64,000 nt of DNA, from contig NZ_CP130558.2 in NCBI RefSeq assembly GCF_030534315.2, positions 248,001-312,000 of the forward strand, in the 5' to 3' direction. Shown piece after piece: positions 8,957-16,753 of this stretch (positions are counted from its first letter, which is position 1; each line of letters opens with the position of its first letter). This DNA comes from Thermoanaerobacterium sp. CMT5567-10. GTDB taxonomy: Bacteria > Bacillota > Thermoanaerobacteria > Thermoanaerobacterales > Thermoanaerobacteraceae. Under the pieces are notes generated by a model, which worked only from the letters and a program-made list of their open reading frames with translations, was not told the DNA's origin and did not search any database. The translations under genes were made by a program, and so were the position numbers.

Positions 8957-9277
8957 TTACATGTTTCTGTTTATAAAATCTTCAAAATCAGATTTTGGTC
9001 TTGCACCTACAATTTTGTCAACCATTTTTCCATCTTTAAAAAGTGCAATAGTAGGAATGCTCATTATCTTAAATTGCATTGCAAGCTCATTTTCTTCGTC
9101 TACATTGATTTTACCAACTTTGACTTTTCCTTCATAATCATTCGCAAGCTCTTCAATTATAGGTGATACCATTCTGCATGGACCACACCATTCTGCCCAA
9201 AAATCTACTAAAACAGGTATATTAGAATTAACAACTTCTTCCTGAAAATTATTTTTTGTTATTGTTACCTCTGCCAT
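8957..9277 (-). CDS. trxA: thioredoxin
   Basis: Cytoplasmic thiol-disulfide oxidoreductase, 106 aa, the standard length. The redox site WCGPC occupies residues 30-34, and the cis-proline loop is MSIPTIALF. The start is ATG 9277 with AGGAGG upstream. It is a single-gene unit: its own consensus promoter (9354-9382) and its own terminator (8902-8934) flank it. It may supply electrons to the Bcp peroxidase encoded at 27094, though that pairing is inferred from family knowledge. No unusual residues were seen. Confidence 0.96.
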   Translation of the reverse strand: MAEVTITKNNFQEEVVNSNIPVLVDFWAEWCGPCRMVSPIIEELANDYEGKVKVGKINVDEENELAMQFKIMSIPTIALFKDGKMVDKIVGARPKSDFEDFINRNM

Positions 9278-9353
9278 TTTTTCTACCTCCTAATATTTAT
9301 ATTTTTTTAACAACAGGTTTTTATTGGTAATTATTATCCTATTGCTATAATAT

Positions 9354-9382
9354 TTTATACCTTTAAATGAAATAGATGTCAA
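9354..9382 (-). promoter_or_regulatory. sigma-A promoter of trxA
   Basis: TTGACA (9382-9377), exactly 17 bases, TATAAA (9359-9354) on the minus strand, about 70 bases before the trxA start. Near-consensus, which suggests strong constitutive expression. Confidence 0.8.
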
Positions 9383-9479
9383 TAGCAATGAGATACTACA
9401 TCTATTATTTAAAAAAATATTATCCTTCTTAAGAAAATTTAGATAAACCATAAAACGTATAGAAAAAGTAATTTCTGTT

Positions 9480-9752
9480 TTATTTCATAAATTTCATAAA
9501 TGTATCCACAAGCTCATCAATCATATCATCTTGCTTCTCTGTATTAATAGCATCCTTCACACATCCCAAAGTATGACTTTTCAGCAATATCTTTCCTACG
9601 CTATTTATTGCTGATCTTACAGCAGCAACCTGTATAAGAACATCAACACAATATGTGTCCTTTTCAATCATTTTCTGAATTCCCTTTATCTGGCCTTCAA
9701 TTTTTTTTAGCCTTCTAAGTAAATCCTCTTTGTCATCATGGTAAGAATTCAT
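9480..9752 (-). CDS. csoR: CsoR-type metal- or thiol-responsive repressor
   Basis: All-helical DUF156 repressor, 90 aa. Cys35, His60 and Cys64 reproduce the C-H-C ligand set of copper sensor CsoR, and Tyr34 precedes the first cysteine as in the copper subgroup. The start is ATG 9752. An inverted repeat of CsoR type lies in its own leader, so it probably represses itself. No copper ATPase or chaperone gene is adjacent, so its other targets must lie elsewhere. CstR (persulfide) and FrmR (formaldehyde) relatives share the fold; the histidine argues for copper. Confidence 0.85.
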   Translation of the reverse strand: MNSYHDDKEDLLRRLKKIEGQIKGIQKMIEKDTYCVDVLIQVAAVRSAINSVGKILLKSHTLGCVKDAINTEKQDDMIDELVDTFMKFMK

Positions 9753-9765
9753 AATTTACCTCCTA

Positions 9766-9816
9766 TACCCCTATCAGGTACAAATTTAGTATAAGTCTAC
9801 TATTAAAATTTGTCAA
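9766..9816 (-). promoter_or_regulatory. csoR promoter and operator
   Basis: Minus-strand promoter TTGACA (9816-9811), 17 bases, TATACT (9793-9788). Immediately downstream at 9766-9780 is TACC CCTATCA GGTA, the TACC/GGTA dyad with C-rich centre seen in CsoR operators. The site lies between the start of transcription and the ribosome site. Confidence 0.7.
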
Positions 9817-9824
9817 CATAGTTT

Positions 9825-10580
9825 TTAATTTTTATATCCTATTAAGTCCTTTATAACTTCACCTGCTAATATAAAACCAGCAACAGGTGGTACAAAAGAC
9901 ACACTTCCCGGTATTTGCCGTCTCTTAACACACGTCCTCTCCTTGTTTGTACATATACATTGTTGTTTGCATGTTTCAACATCTAAAAGAGGTTTAATAG
10001 GCTTTTCCTTAGAATAAACAACTTTTAATGATTTTATACCGCGTTTTCTAAGTTCGTATCTCATAACTTTTGCAAGGGGACAAATACTAGTCTCGTATAA
10101 ATCAGCAACCTCAAATTTTGTAGGATCTAGTTTATTTGCTGCACCCATGCAGCTAATAATCGGTATGCCCATCTCATTGCACTTAACAACAAGGTCTATT
10201 TTTGACGAAACTGTGTCAATTGCATCAACAACATAATCGTAATCAGGAAATAATAACATATTGCTGTTTTCGCTGCTATAAAATGTTTGATAAGCAGTAA
10301 CTTTAAGATTAGGATTTATCTCTAAAAGTCTTTCTTTCATCACTTCAACTTTGGGCTTGCCAACCGTTTTTCTTGTTGCATGTATTTGTCTATTTATGTT
10401 AGTTAAGCAAACTGTATCATCGTCTACAATTATTAATTTGCCCACACCACTTCTTGCTAAAGCTTCGGCTGTATATGAACCTACACCACCCATACCAAAG
10501 ACTGCAACAGTACTTGTTTTTAATTTTTCCAAATTTTCTTTGCCTAATATTAATTCCGTTCTTGAAAAAGCGTGCAGCAA
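9825..10580 (-). CDS. tcdA: tRNA threonylcarbamoyladenosine dehydratase
   Basis: E1-like ATP-dependent enzyme (ThiF/MoeB fold) that cyclises t6A at tRNA position 37, 251 aa. The nucleotide loop is GMGGVGSYTAEALARSG (29-45), and the Asp-rich VDDDTV segment follows. Cysteines cluster in CKQQCICTNKERTC. I start it at TTG 10580, eight bases after GGAGG, giving MLHAFSRTELILG as in Bacillus YrvM; ATG 10610 would lie inside the 6S RNA gene. The position next to 6S RNA and aspS matches the Bacillus order. The gene likely reads through from, or lies just behind, the 6S transcript. Confidence 0.9.
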   Translation of the reverse strand: MLHAFSRTELILGKENLEKLKTSTVAVFGMGGVGSYTAEALARSGVGKLIIVDDDTVCLTNINRQIHATRKTVGKPKVEVMKERLLEINPNLKVTAYQTFYSSENSNMLLFPDYDYVVDAIDTVSSKIDLVVKCNEMGIPIISCMGAANKLDPTKFEVADLYETSICPLAKVMRYELRKRGIKSLKVVYSKEKPIKPLLDVETCKQQCICTNKERTCVKRRQIPGSVSFVPPVAGFILAGEVIKDLIGYKN

Positions 10581-10599
10581 TGTAAATTCCTCCAATAAA

Positions 10600-10780
10600 A
10601 AAATCCCCATAGTGCCGTTTAGTCGGTGGTTTTGAACCTGCTCTCGCAGGTGGGTGCCCTCCTGATAACTTCATATGTCCATTCAAAGATGGCTTATATT
10701 CCATTACCAGAGCCCAGGCTCCCTTTTCTATGTGTGTTGGCTCAAAACATTAACCGCATTTCACGCACACCATAGGGTTT
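10600..10780 (-). ncRNA. ssrS: 6S RNA
   Basis: About 180-nt RNA gene between aspS and tcdA. Its ends pair into a closing stem (5' AAACCCTATGGTG with 3' CACTATGGGGATTT), and internal segments such as TTTTGAGCCAACA and GGGAGCCTGGGCTC form a long, bulged rod. This resembles Firmicute 6S RNA, which mimics an open promoter and sequesters sigma-A polymerase. Location is strong support: Bacillus bsrA also lies between aspS and yrvM. The exact ends are estimates. A seven-T run following the closing stem may terminate it. Confidence 0.75.
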
Positions 10781-10827
10781 CTATAAATATATTAGCACAT
10801 TTTATTGGATTTTTCAAGGTTAAACGT

Positions 10828-12609
10828 TTATAGGTCAACCTTTATATGCAATTCATCTAACTGCTCTTTAGATACTTCTGATGGTGCATCAGACATCAGA
10901 TCGCATGCATTTTGAGTTTTCGGAAATGCGATTACATCTCTAATATTGTCTGTTCCAGTAATAATCATAGTCAATCTGTCAAGGCCATATGCGATGCCAC
11001 CGTGTGGAGGAGCACCATATTTAAAAGCATTTAATAAAAATCCAAATCTCGCTTCGGCATCCTCATCAGTAAAACCAAGTACCTTAAACATCTTCTTTTG
11101 TAATTCTGTATCATGTATTCTTATGCTGCCGCCGCCGATTTCCATTCCATTTAAAACAATATCGTATGCCTTTGCTCTTACGCGTCCCGGGTCCTTGTCA
11201 AGCATTTCTATGTCCTCGTCTTTTGGAGCAGTAAAAGGATGATGCATAGCAACAAATCTTTTTTCTTCTTCGCTGTATTCCAACAATGGGAAATCTACAA
11301 CCCATAAAAACTCATATTTGCTTTCGTCAATGAGGTTATATCTTTTTCCCATTTCCAGCCTTAAATGCCCTAAAGCATCATAAACTACCATATTGTTTTT
11401 GTCAGCAACTATTAGTATTAAATCGCCTTTTTCGGCTTCCATAACATTTACAACTTGTGTCATTTCATCGTCTTTTAAAAATTTAGATATCTGTGACCTA
11501 GGACCGTCATCTAGCATTTGTATCCATACAAGCCCTTTTGCTTTGTATGTTTTTACATATTCTACCAGTTCATCTAATTGCCTTCTAGGCATAGATGACG
11601 CACCTTTTACATTTATACCTCTTACTGACCCGCCATTTTGTACGGCATCTTTAAACACTTTAAAATCAGAATCAGCAAATACAGAAGACAGATCTTTTAA
11701 TTCCATGCCAAACCTCATATCAGGTTTATCAGACCCAAATCTATTCATAGCTTCTTGCCATGAAATTCTCTTAAATGGCACTTCCAAATCTATATCCAAT
11801 ATCTCTTTAAATATACGTGCTATCATCTTTTCATTAAGAGCAATAACATCATCTTCTTCAACAAACGACATCTCCATATCAATTTGAGTAAACTCCGGCT
11901 GCCTGTCTGCCCTTAAATCTTCATCCCTCAAGCATTTTGCAATTTGATAATATCTATCAAAACCTGATATCATCAAAAGCTGTTTAAATATTTGCGGTGA
12001 CTGTGGCAGAGCAAAAAACTTGCCAGGCTGAACTCTGCTGGGAACTAGATAATCTCTTGCCCCTTCCGGTGTGCTTTTAATAAGCAGAGGTGTTTCTATA
12101 TCGATAAAACCATTTTTATCTAAGAAATCTCTCACAATTCTCGTGATCCTATATCTAGTCATCAAAATTTTCTGCATTGAAGGTCTTCTTAAATCCAAAT
12201 ACCTGTACTTTAACCTTACTGATTCAGAAACATTATTTCTATCTTCTACCATAAATGGTGGTGTCTCAGCTTTACTTAATATCTTTAACTCGCTAACATA
12301 AATTTCTATGTTTCCTGTCTCTAAATTTGGATTTATGTTTTCATCAGATCTTCTTACTACTTCACCAGCAGCAGCCAAGACATACTCATTTCTTACATGT
12401 TGAGCTTTATCAAAAGCTTCTTTTGAAAGCTGTTCACTGCAGACTATTTGTATTAGGCCTGTTCTGTCACGCAATTCTAAAAATATCAATCCGCCTAAAT
12501 CTCTTCTTCTTTGAACCCATCCCATAACTATAACACTCTTGCCTACATCCTCTAAAGTCAATTCACCACACATGTGTGTTCTTTTCATGCCAGATAATTG
12601 CTCTCCCAT
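10828..12609 (-). CDS. aspS: aspartyl-tRNA synthetase
   Basis: Class II synthetase charging tRNA-Asp, 593 aa. It has an N-terminal OB anticodon-binding domain (VIVMGWVQRRRDLGG), motif 2 around FALPQSPQIFKQ and ARG-containing IAKCLRDEDLRADRQPEF, a bacterial GAD insert, and motif 3 GIAYGLDRL near the C-terminus. I start it at ATG 12609 because GGAGG is correctly spaced there; an upstream TTG at 12624 overlaps that ribosome site. It directly follows hisS, whose stop lies 15 bases before, so both are made from one T-box controlled transcript. Whether it also charges tRNA-Asn cannot be read off. Confidence 0.96.
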   Translation of the reverse strand: MGEQLSGMKRTHMCGELTLEDVGKSVIVMGWVQRRRDLGGLIFLELRDRTGLIQIVCSEQLSKEAFDKAQHVRNEYVLAAAGEVVRRSDENINPNLETGNIEIYVSELKILSKAETPPFMVEDRNNVSESVRLKYRYLDLRRPSMQKILMTRYRITRIVRDFLDKNGFIDIETPLLIKSTPEGARDYLVPSRVQPGKFFALPQSPQIFKQLLMISGFDRYYQIAKCLRDEDLRADRQPEFTQIDMEMSFVEEDDVIALNEKMIARIFKEILDIDLEVPFKRISWQEAMNRFGSDKPDMRFGMELKDLSSVFADSDFKVFKDAVQNGGSVRGINVKGASSMPRRQLDELVEYVKTYKAKGLVWIQMLDDGPRSQISKFLKDDEMTQVVNVMEAEKGDLILIVADKNNMVVYDALGHLRLEMGKRYNLIDESKYEFLWVVDFPLLEYSEEEKRFVAMHHPFTAPKDEDIEMLDKDPGRVRAKAYDIVLNGMEIGGGSIRIHDTELQKKMFKVLGFTDEDAEARFGFLLNAFKYGAPPHGGIAYGLDRLTMIITGTDNIRDVIAFPKTQNACDLMSDAPSEVSKEQLDELHIKVDL

Positions 12610-12624
12610 CAAATATACCTCCAA

Positions 12625-13878
12625 TTATAATATTATTTTTTCATAGACATCATCTATACCAATTTCAATTTCCTCACCATTGTCCATATTTTTTAGTCTT
12701 ACCACCTTATTTTTAAGTTCATCTTCACCTAAAATTATTGTATATCTGACATTTAATTTGTTAGCGTATTTCATCTGTGCTTTAAGACTCCTACCTATAT
12801 TATCAATTTCTACAGAAATTCCCAAATTTCTAAGTTTAAGGGCCATAGAGAAAGCATACTTCTTTGCATCATTGCTTACAGTACAAATGAAAAGATCAGT
12901 TCTCTTTGGCAATGGTATCTCAATGCCGCTATTTTCCAATGTCAGCAATAACCTTTCGATGCCCATGCCAAATCCTACACCTGGTATAGATGGACCACCG
13001 CATTCTTCCACTAGGCCATCATATCTTCCTCCACCACAAACGGTACCTTGTGCACCTATATCATTTGAAATTATTTCAAAGGCTGTCTTTGTATAATAGT
13101 CAAGACCTCTAACTATCTTAGGATTAATAACAAATTTAAACCCGGCCTCTTTTAAATAAGATTGAAGATTTTCAAAGTGCTCTTTACAATCATCACAAAG
13201 ATAGTTAAGCATTAAAGGCGCATCTTTCAATATTCTCTTGCAGCTCTCAACTTTACAATCAAGAACTCTCATCGGATTTATCTTATATCTTTCTTTGCAA
13301 TCATCGCATAAATTTTCAATATTCTCACCTAAAAATTCTTTCAATGCTTTGTTATATTCTTTTCTGCAATTAGGACATCCAATGCTATTGATGTTGAGTT
13401 CTAAATTTTTAAGCCCCAATCTTTTAAAAAGTGTCATAGCAACACTGATTACTTCAGCATCAGCAGATGCATCGTGTGCACCAAACATCTCAATCCCAAA
13501 TTGATGGTGTTCTCTAAGCCTACCTGACTGAGGTCTTTCATATCTATAGACTGGTGTTATGTAGTAAAGTTTAACTGGCATCGCTTCTGCATAGAGATTG
13601 TGCTCTACAAATGCTCTGACAGCAGGAGATGTCCCTTCAGGCTTCAAAGTAATACTTCTTCCGCCCTTATCATTAAAAGTGTACATTTCTTTTCTGACAA
13701 TGTCAGTTGATTCACCAACGCCTCTTAAAAACAATTCTGTATGCTCAAATCCAGGCGTTCTAATTTCCCTAAATCCAAAATTGTCACATATTTCTCTAAT
13801 GATATTCTCTACATAATGCCATTTATAGACTTCTGAAGGCAATACATCTTTTGTTCCTCTTGGTGCTTTTGTAAGCAT
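12625..13878 (-). CDS. hisS: histidyl-tRNA synthetase
   Basis: Class II synthetase for tRNA-His, 417 aa. Motif 1 lies near the N-terminus (RGTKDVLPSE), motif 2 carries YRYERPQSGRLREHHQFG, the HisA signature is GRYDGLVEECGG, and motif 3 is GFGMGIERL. Four CxxC-like cysteine pairs (GCPNC, CDDC, LCDDC) between 160 and 240 suggest a zinc-binding insert, as in some clostridial enzymes. The start is ATG 13878 with AAGGAG. It is the first gene of the hisS-aspS operon, preceded by a full T-box leader at 13931-14177. Confidence 0.96.
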   Translation of the reverse strand: MLTKAPRGTKDVLPSEVYKWHYVENIIREICDNFGFREIRTPGFEHTELFLRGVGESTDIVRKEMYTFNDKGGRSITLKPEGTSPAVRAFVEHNLYAEAMPVKLYYITPVYRYERPQSGRLREHHQFGIEMFGAHDASADAEVISVAMTLFKRLGLKNLELNINSIGCPNCRKEYNKALKEFLGENIENLCDDCKERYKINPMRVLDCKVESCKRILKDAPLMLNYLCDDCKEHFENLQSYLKEAGFKFVINPKIVRGLDYYTKTAFEIISNDIGAQGTVCGGGRYDGLVEECGGPSIPGVGFGMGIERLLLTLENSGIEIPLPKRTDLFICTVSNDAKKYAFSMALKLRNLGISVEIDNIGRSLKAQMKYANKLNVRYTIILGEDELKNKVVRLKNMDNGEEIEIGIDDVYEKIIL

Positions 13879-13930
13879 TAAACCAACTCCTTATAAAATT
13901 CCTTCGTGAATAGATTGATTTTATTTATAG

Positions 13931-14177
13931 AAAAATAAAATCTCTCAATCCCGCAAATAAATTGCAGGGACGAGAGACCTTCCCGTGGTGCCACCCTGAT
14001 TACAACTCTTTCCTTTAACGCAGGTTTACGTATATGGCCTACATATCGACCAATATGCTAATAGGTGTCTTTCATAAAAGCAGTGATATAAAGATACTCT
14101 CAGTCGCGGTATCTTCTCCCTTATATATGTGCTTTTACTACTCTCCTACTCATCGCATCATCGTATCAAACTGTTTA
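13931..14177 (-). promoter_or_regulatory. T-box leader of hisS-aspS (Asp/His)
   Basis: tRNA-sensing antitermination leader. The T-box motif GGGTGGCACCACGG is at 13997-13982. The terminator stem is 13941-13977, with T-rich tail 13940-13931. Stem I shows TAAAAGCA pairing with TGCTTTTA, and its specifier loop reads GAAAGACACC (14069-14065 is GACAC). GAC is an Asp codon and the overlapping CAC a His codon. The tRNA-binding UGGC matches a discriminator G, as in tRNA-Asp, whereas tRNA-His normally has C. So Asp sensing is best supported, with a possible dual reading. Confidence 0.92.
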
Positions 14178-14183
14178 TTTGAT

Positions 14184-14212
14184 ATTATAACTTTAATATG
14201 CTGACGTGTCAA
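14184..14212 (-). promoter_or_regulatory. promoter of the hisS-aspS operon
   Basis: TTGACA (14212-14207), 17 bases, TATAAT (14189-14184): a perfect sigma-A promoter that starts the T-box leader at about 14177. Confidence 0.88.
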
Positions 14213-14260
14213 GATAATATCAACATTATAAATTGGTTAAGATCACACTACTAAAATAAA

Positions 14261-15181
14261 CTATTGCTTGCTTTTCAAAATATTTATTAATCTCTCAAAA
14301 TACTCTGGTATTGGAGCTTCAAATTCCATATAAATTTTTTTAGATGGATGCACTAAGCCTAAAAGCTTAGAATGAAGCGCTTGTCCTAAAAGATTAAATC
14401 TTTGTTTTTTGTAGCCATACACTTCATCACCTACAATAGGGTGTCCAATATAAGACATATGAACTCTAATTTGATGTGTCCTGCCTGTTTTTATTGTAGC
14501 TTCAATAAGCGAATTATTTTTATACCTCTCAAGAACCTTATATAACGTAAGGGCATACCTGCCATCTTCTGTCACAGCCATTTTCTTTCTTTCAGCGTGA
14601 TCTCTTCCAATAGGTACCTCTATGCTTCCTTCATCATCCTTTATGACACCTTCAACGATTGCAATGTATTTTTTTAAAATAGTCCTTTCTTTTATTTGAT
14701 TTGAGAGATCTAAATGAGCCTTGTCATTTTTAGCAACAACCATTACGCCTGAAGTGTCTTTATCAAGTCTGTGAACAATTCCCGGTCTTAGCTCACCATT
14801 GATGCCTGATAAGTTTTTGCAATGGTAAAGAAGCGCATTTACAAGTGTGCCGCTGTAATTACCAGGAGCAGGATGTACAACCATTCCCTGAGGCTTATTT
14901 ATCACAATAATATCATCATCCTCGTAAATAATGTCAAGAGGAATATTTTCAGGCATTAAATCTATTTTCTCCGCTTCAGGTATATTTACATCAACTGAAT
15001 CTCCTTCTTTTAGTTTATAATTTGGTTTTATGGATGAACCATTGACTTTTACAAGCCCATTCAGTATTAATTTCTTTAAATATGATCTCGTATAATCCAA
15101 TTCAGAAGCCAAGAAAGAATCTATTCTCATGTCTACATCATCTTTTTCTGCGATTATATTTATTTTATCAGCAATATTCAT
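14261..15181 (-). CDS. RluA/RluD family pseudouridine synthase
   Basis: Converts uridine to pseudouridine in 23S rRNA or tRNA, 306 aa. An N-terminal S4 RNA-binding domain (about 13-75: RIDSFLASELDYTRSYLKK) precedes the catalytic domain, whose HRLDKDTSG motif supplies the catalytic Asp (D140). Length and layout are those of RluD; the exact target uridine is unknown. ATG 15181 is preferred, with AAAGGA upstream; a TTG three codons earlier is possible. It follows lspA with a short gap, the common Firmicute arrangement lspA-rluD. Confidence 0.93.
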   Translation of the reverse strand: MNIADKINIIAEKDDVDMRIDSFLASELDYTRSYLKKLILNGLVKVNGSSIKPNYKLKEGDSVDVNIPEAEKIDLMPENIPLDIIYEDDDIIVINKPQGMVVHPAPGNYSGTLVNALLYHCKNLSGINGELRPGIVHRLDKDTSGVMVVAKNDKAHLDLSNQIKERTILKKYIAIVEGVIKDDEGSIEVPIGRDHAERKKMAVTEDGRYALTLYKVLERYKNNSLIEATIKTGRTHQIRVHMSYIGHPIVGDEVYGYKKQRFNLLGQALHSKLLGLVHPSKKIYMEFEAPIPEYFERLINILKSKQ

Positions 15182-15219
15182 CCATAACAATCCTTTCGCC
15201 CATATCTGTCCATAAATTT

Positions 15220-15654
15220 TTAATTTTCATTTTTAAATATCAATACATAACATAGTAAAAATGCCCCGACAACTATCATAGAATCGGCCAAATTAAATAC
15301 TGCAGGAAAAAATTTAAAATCAATAAAATCAACAACATATCCAAGCCTAACACGATCAATCAGATTTCCTATAGCTCCGCCAAGTATCATTGAAAGCGTA
15401 AATTTGTAAAAAGTACTTCCAGGTATTTTCACAATTGAATACATTAATATTGTTCCTACAATAACAGTTATTATAATAAAAAACAAAGTCCTATTTTGCA
15501 AAATTCCAAAAGCAGCACCTCTATTTTCAACATACGTAAAATGAAATATATTATTTATTACAGGAAAACTGCCAATAGGTTTTAAATACTTTACAACATA
15601 ATATTTTGACATTTGATCAATTATAATAGAAATAAATACAATAATAATTTCCAA
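15220..15654 (-). CDS. lspA: lipoprotein signal peptidase
   Basis: Integral membrane aspartyl protease (signal peptidase II) that removes the signal peptide from diacylglyceryl-modified prolipoproteins, 144 aa. It has four hydrophobic helices. The catalytic pair lies in LIDRVRLGYVVDFI and FNLADS, and VENRGAAFG is the conserved early motif. It starts at TTG 15654, with AGGAGG seven bases before; there is no ATG nearby. It is probably transcribed with the downstream rluD-type gene. Confidence 0.95.
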   Translation of the reverse strand: MEIIIVFISIIIDQMSKYYVVKYLKPIGSFPVINNIFHFTYVENRGAAFGILQNRTLFFIIITVIVGTILMYSIVKIPGSTFYKFTLSMILGGAIGNLIDRVRLGYVVDFIDFKFFPAVFNLADSMIVVGAFLLCYVLIFKNEN

Positions 15655-15680
15655 ATTTTATCCTCCTAAGTAAAAGCTTA

Positions 15681-15712
15681 AAATTAGGGCTTTGAAAATT
15701 AAGCCCTAATTT
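15681..15712 (-). terminator. hairpin between mutarotase-like gene and lspA
   Basis: Perfect 12-bp stem (AAATTAGGGCTT and its complement) with an eight-base loop, right after the stop of the mutarotase-like gene. The T-run is short (TTT then AAG), so it may be leaky and let lspA be read through. Confidence 0.7.
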
Positions 15713-15733
15713 ATATATAATCTTATCAATAAA

Positions 15734-16636
15734 TTATTTTACATACTTAGATAGCAATTCTTCTATTTCGTTTTCATCTATGGAAGGTCTTTTTACATTG
15801 TCGTATAATAACCATTCTTCTATATGGATTGTAGAATCACCTGGGTTTAATTTAACCATAGGACCTAATGACTCCATTTCCATCATCCAATCTGTAGTAT
15901 ATGTCTCGTAAGAAGCATTGTAATCCGGATATACTGCGTTTTCATCATGTTTGAATTTCTTTATAAATAGGTGCTCATGATTGAAATATGCTGCCCATCC
16001 CTTCTCATTCTGTATGCCAAACTTAAATGGCTCTTTTGTATTTGGATCCTGTTCAAAAATTATGTATTTGTCACCAAAGTGTATTCTGTGATCTTTCATA
16101 TGCGAATACGGCCACAATACCAAAGCTCTATTTGGCAAAAGACCTGTATCTTTATCAGGCTGTTCCACAACTTGAAGGCCACCTGTTGCCATGACGGATA
16201 TAGCCCATGGCGAAAGCTCTACCGCCCATGCACCCTTGTTTATCAATGTATGTTTAACTCTTGCAATAGGATTATTTAGATCTAAAGTAATCTCTATCTC
16301 TTTTTGTATATTTGCATAATCTTTAGGTTCTTGAATAAGTTTAATACCATTTTCTATTTCTTCGTATTTTATCGGAAAGTTGTCAAGCGTATAAGTTCTA
16401 GGCATAGCTTCTGGACTGTGCCACAGCCTATGTCCTCCATAATTTCTCCAGATATTTTCACCCTTTTTGCCAGCATCTTCATCGTTGATGCTAAACTCAT
16501 TGGCTTGCCCCACAAAACCAAATCTTATTATTCTAGGCCCTATCTCTGTTGTGGCTATAAAATTTACTAAACCATTAGAAACTTCAATACAGTCATTCCA
16601 ACCTGAGTATGAAACCTTTTTTAAACTCACACTCAT
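15734..16636 (-). CDS. aldose-epimerase-like protein, unknown substrate
   Basis: Soluble protein of 300 aa with the look of a galactose-mutarotase beta-sandwich. GLVNFIATTEIGPRIIRFGF at the N-terminus and NYGGHRLWHSPEA resemble the core of aldose 1-epimerase and DUF4380 proteins, and paired histidines and acidic residues are present further on (NHEHLFIKK). I do not recognise a specific named member. The start is ATG 16636, with GGAAAGGG upstream. It lies between transketolase and lspA and has hairpins on both sides, so it is probably its own unit. A carbohydrate-binding or epimerase role is inferred from fold only. Confidence 0.75.
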   Translation of the reverse strand: MSVSLKKVSYSGWNDCIEVSNGLVNFIATTEIGPRIIRFGFVGQANEFSINDEDAGKKGENIWRNYGGHRLWHSPEAMPRTYTLDNFPIKYEEIENGIKLIQEPKDYANIQKEIEITLDLNNPIARVKHTLINKGAWAVELSPWAISVMATGGLQVVEQPDKDTGLLPNRALVLWPYSHMKDHRIHFGDKYIIFEQDPNTKEPFKFGIQNEKGWAAYFNHEHLFIKKFKHDENAVYPDYNASYETYTTDWMMEMESLGPMVKLNPGDSTIHIEEWLLYDNVKRPSIDENEIEELLSKYVK

Positions 16637-16724
16637 TAATATCATCCCTTTCCTAATATTAAAAACGTTATTATAAATCCATTTAGTTAATACATATTCG
16701 ACATTATTCTAGAGATTCCTTCTA

Positions 16725-16752
16725 AATAAGAGTGCCTTATCGGCACTCTTAT
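16725..16752 (-). terminator. terminator after transketolase
   Basis: Perfect 12-bp stem AATAAGAGTGCC / GGCACTCTTATT with a four-base loop directly behind the tkt stop. The T-tail is short (TTT). Confidence 0.7.
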
Positions 16753-16753
16753 T

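Noticed and set aside
10417-10704. Minus-strand frame of 95 codons over the 6S RNA region
   Set aside because: It overlaps the structured RNA and tcdA in another frame and has no protein character.
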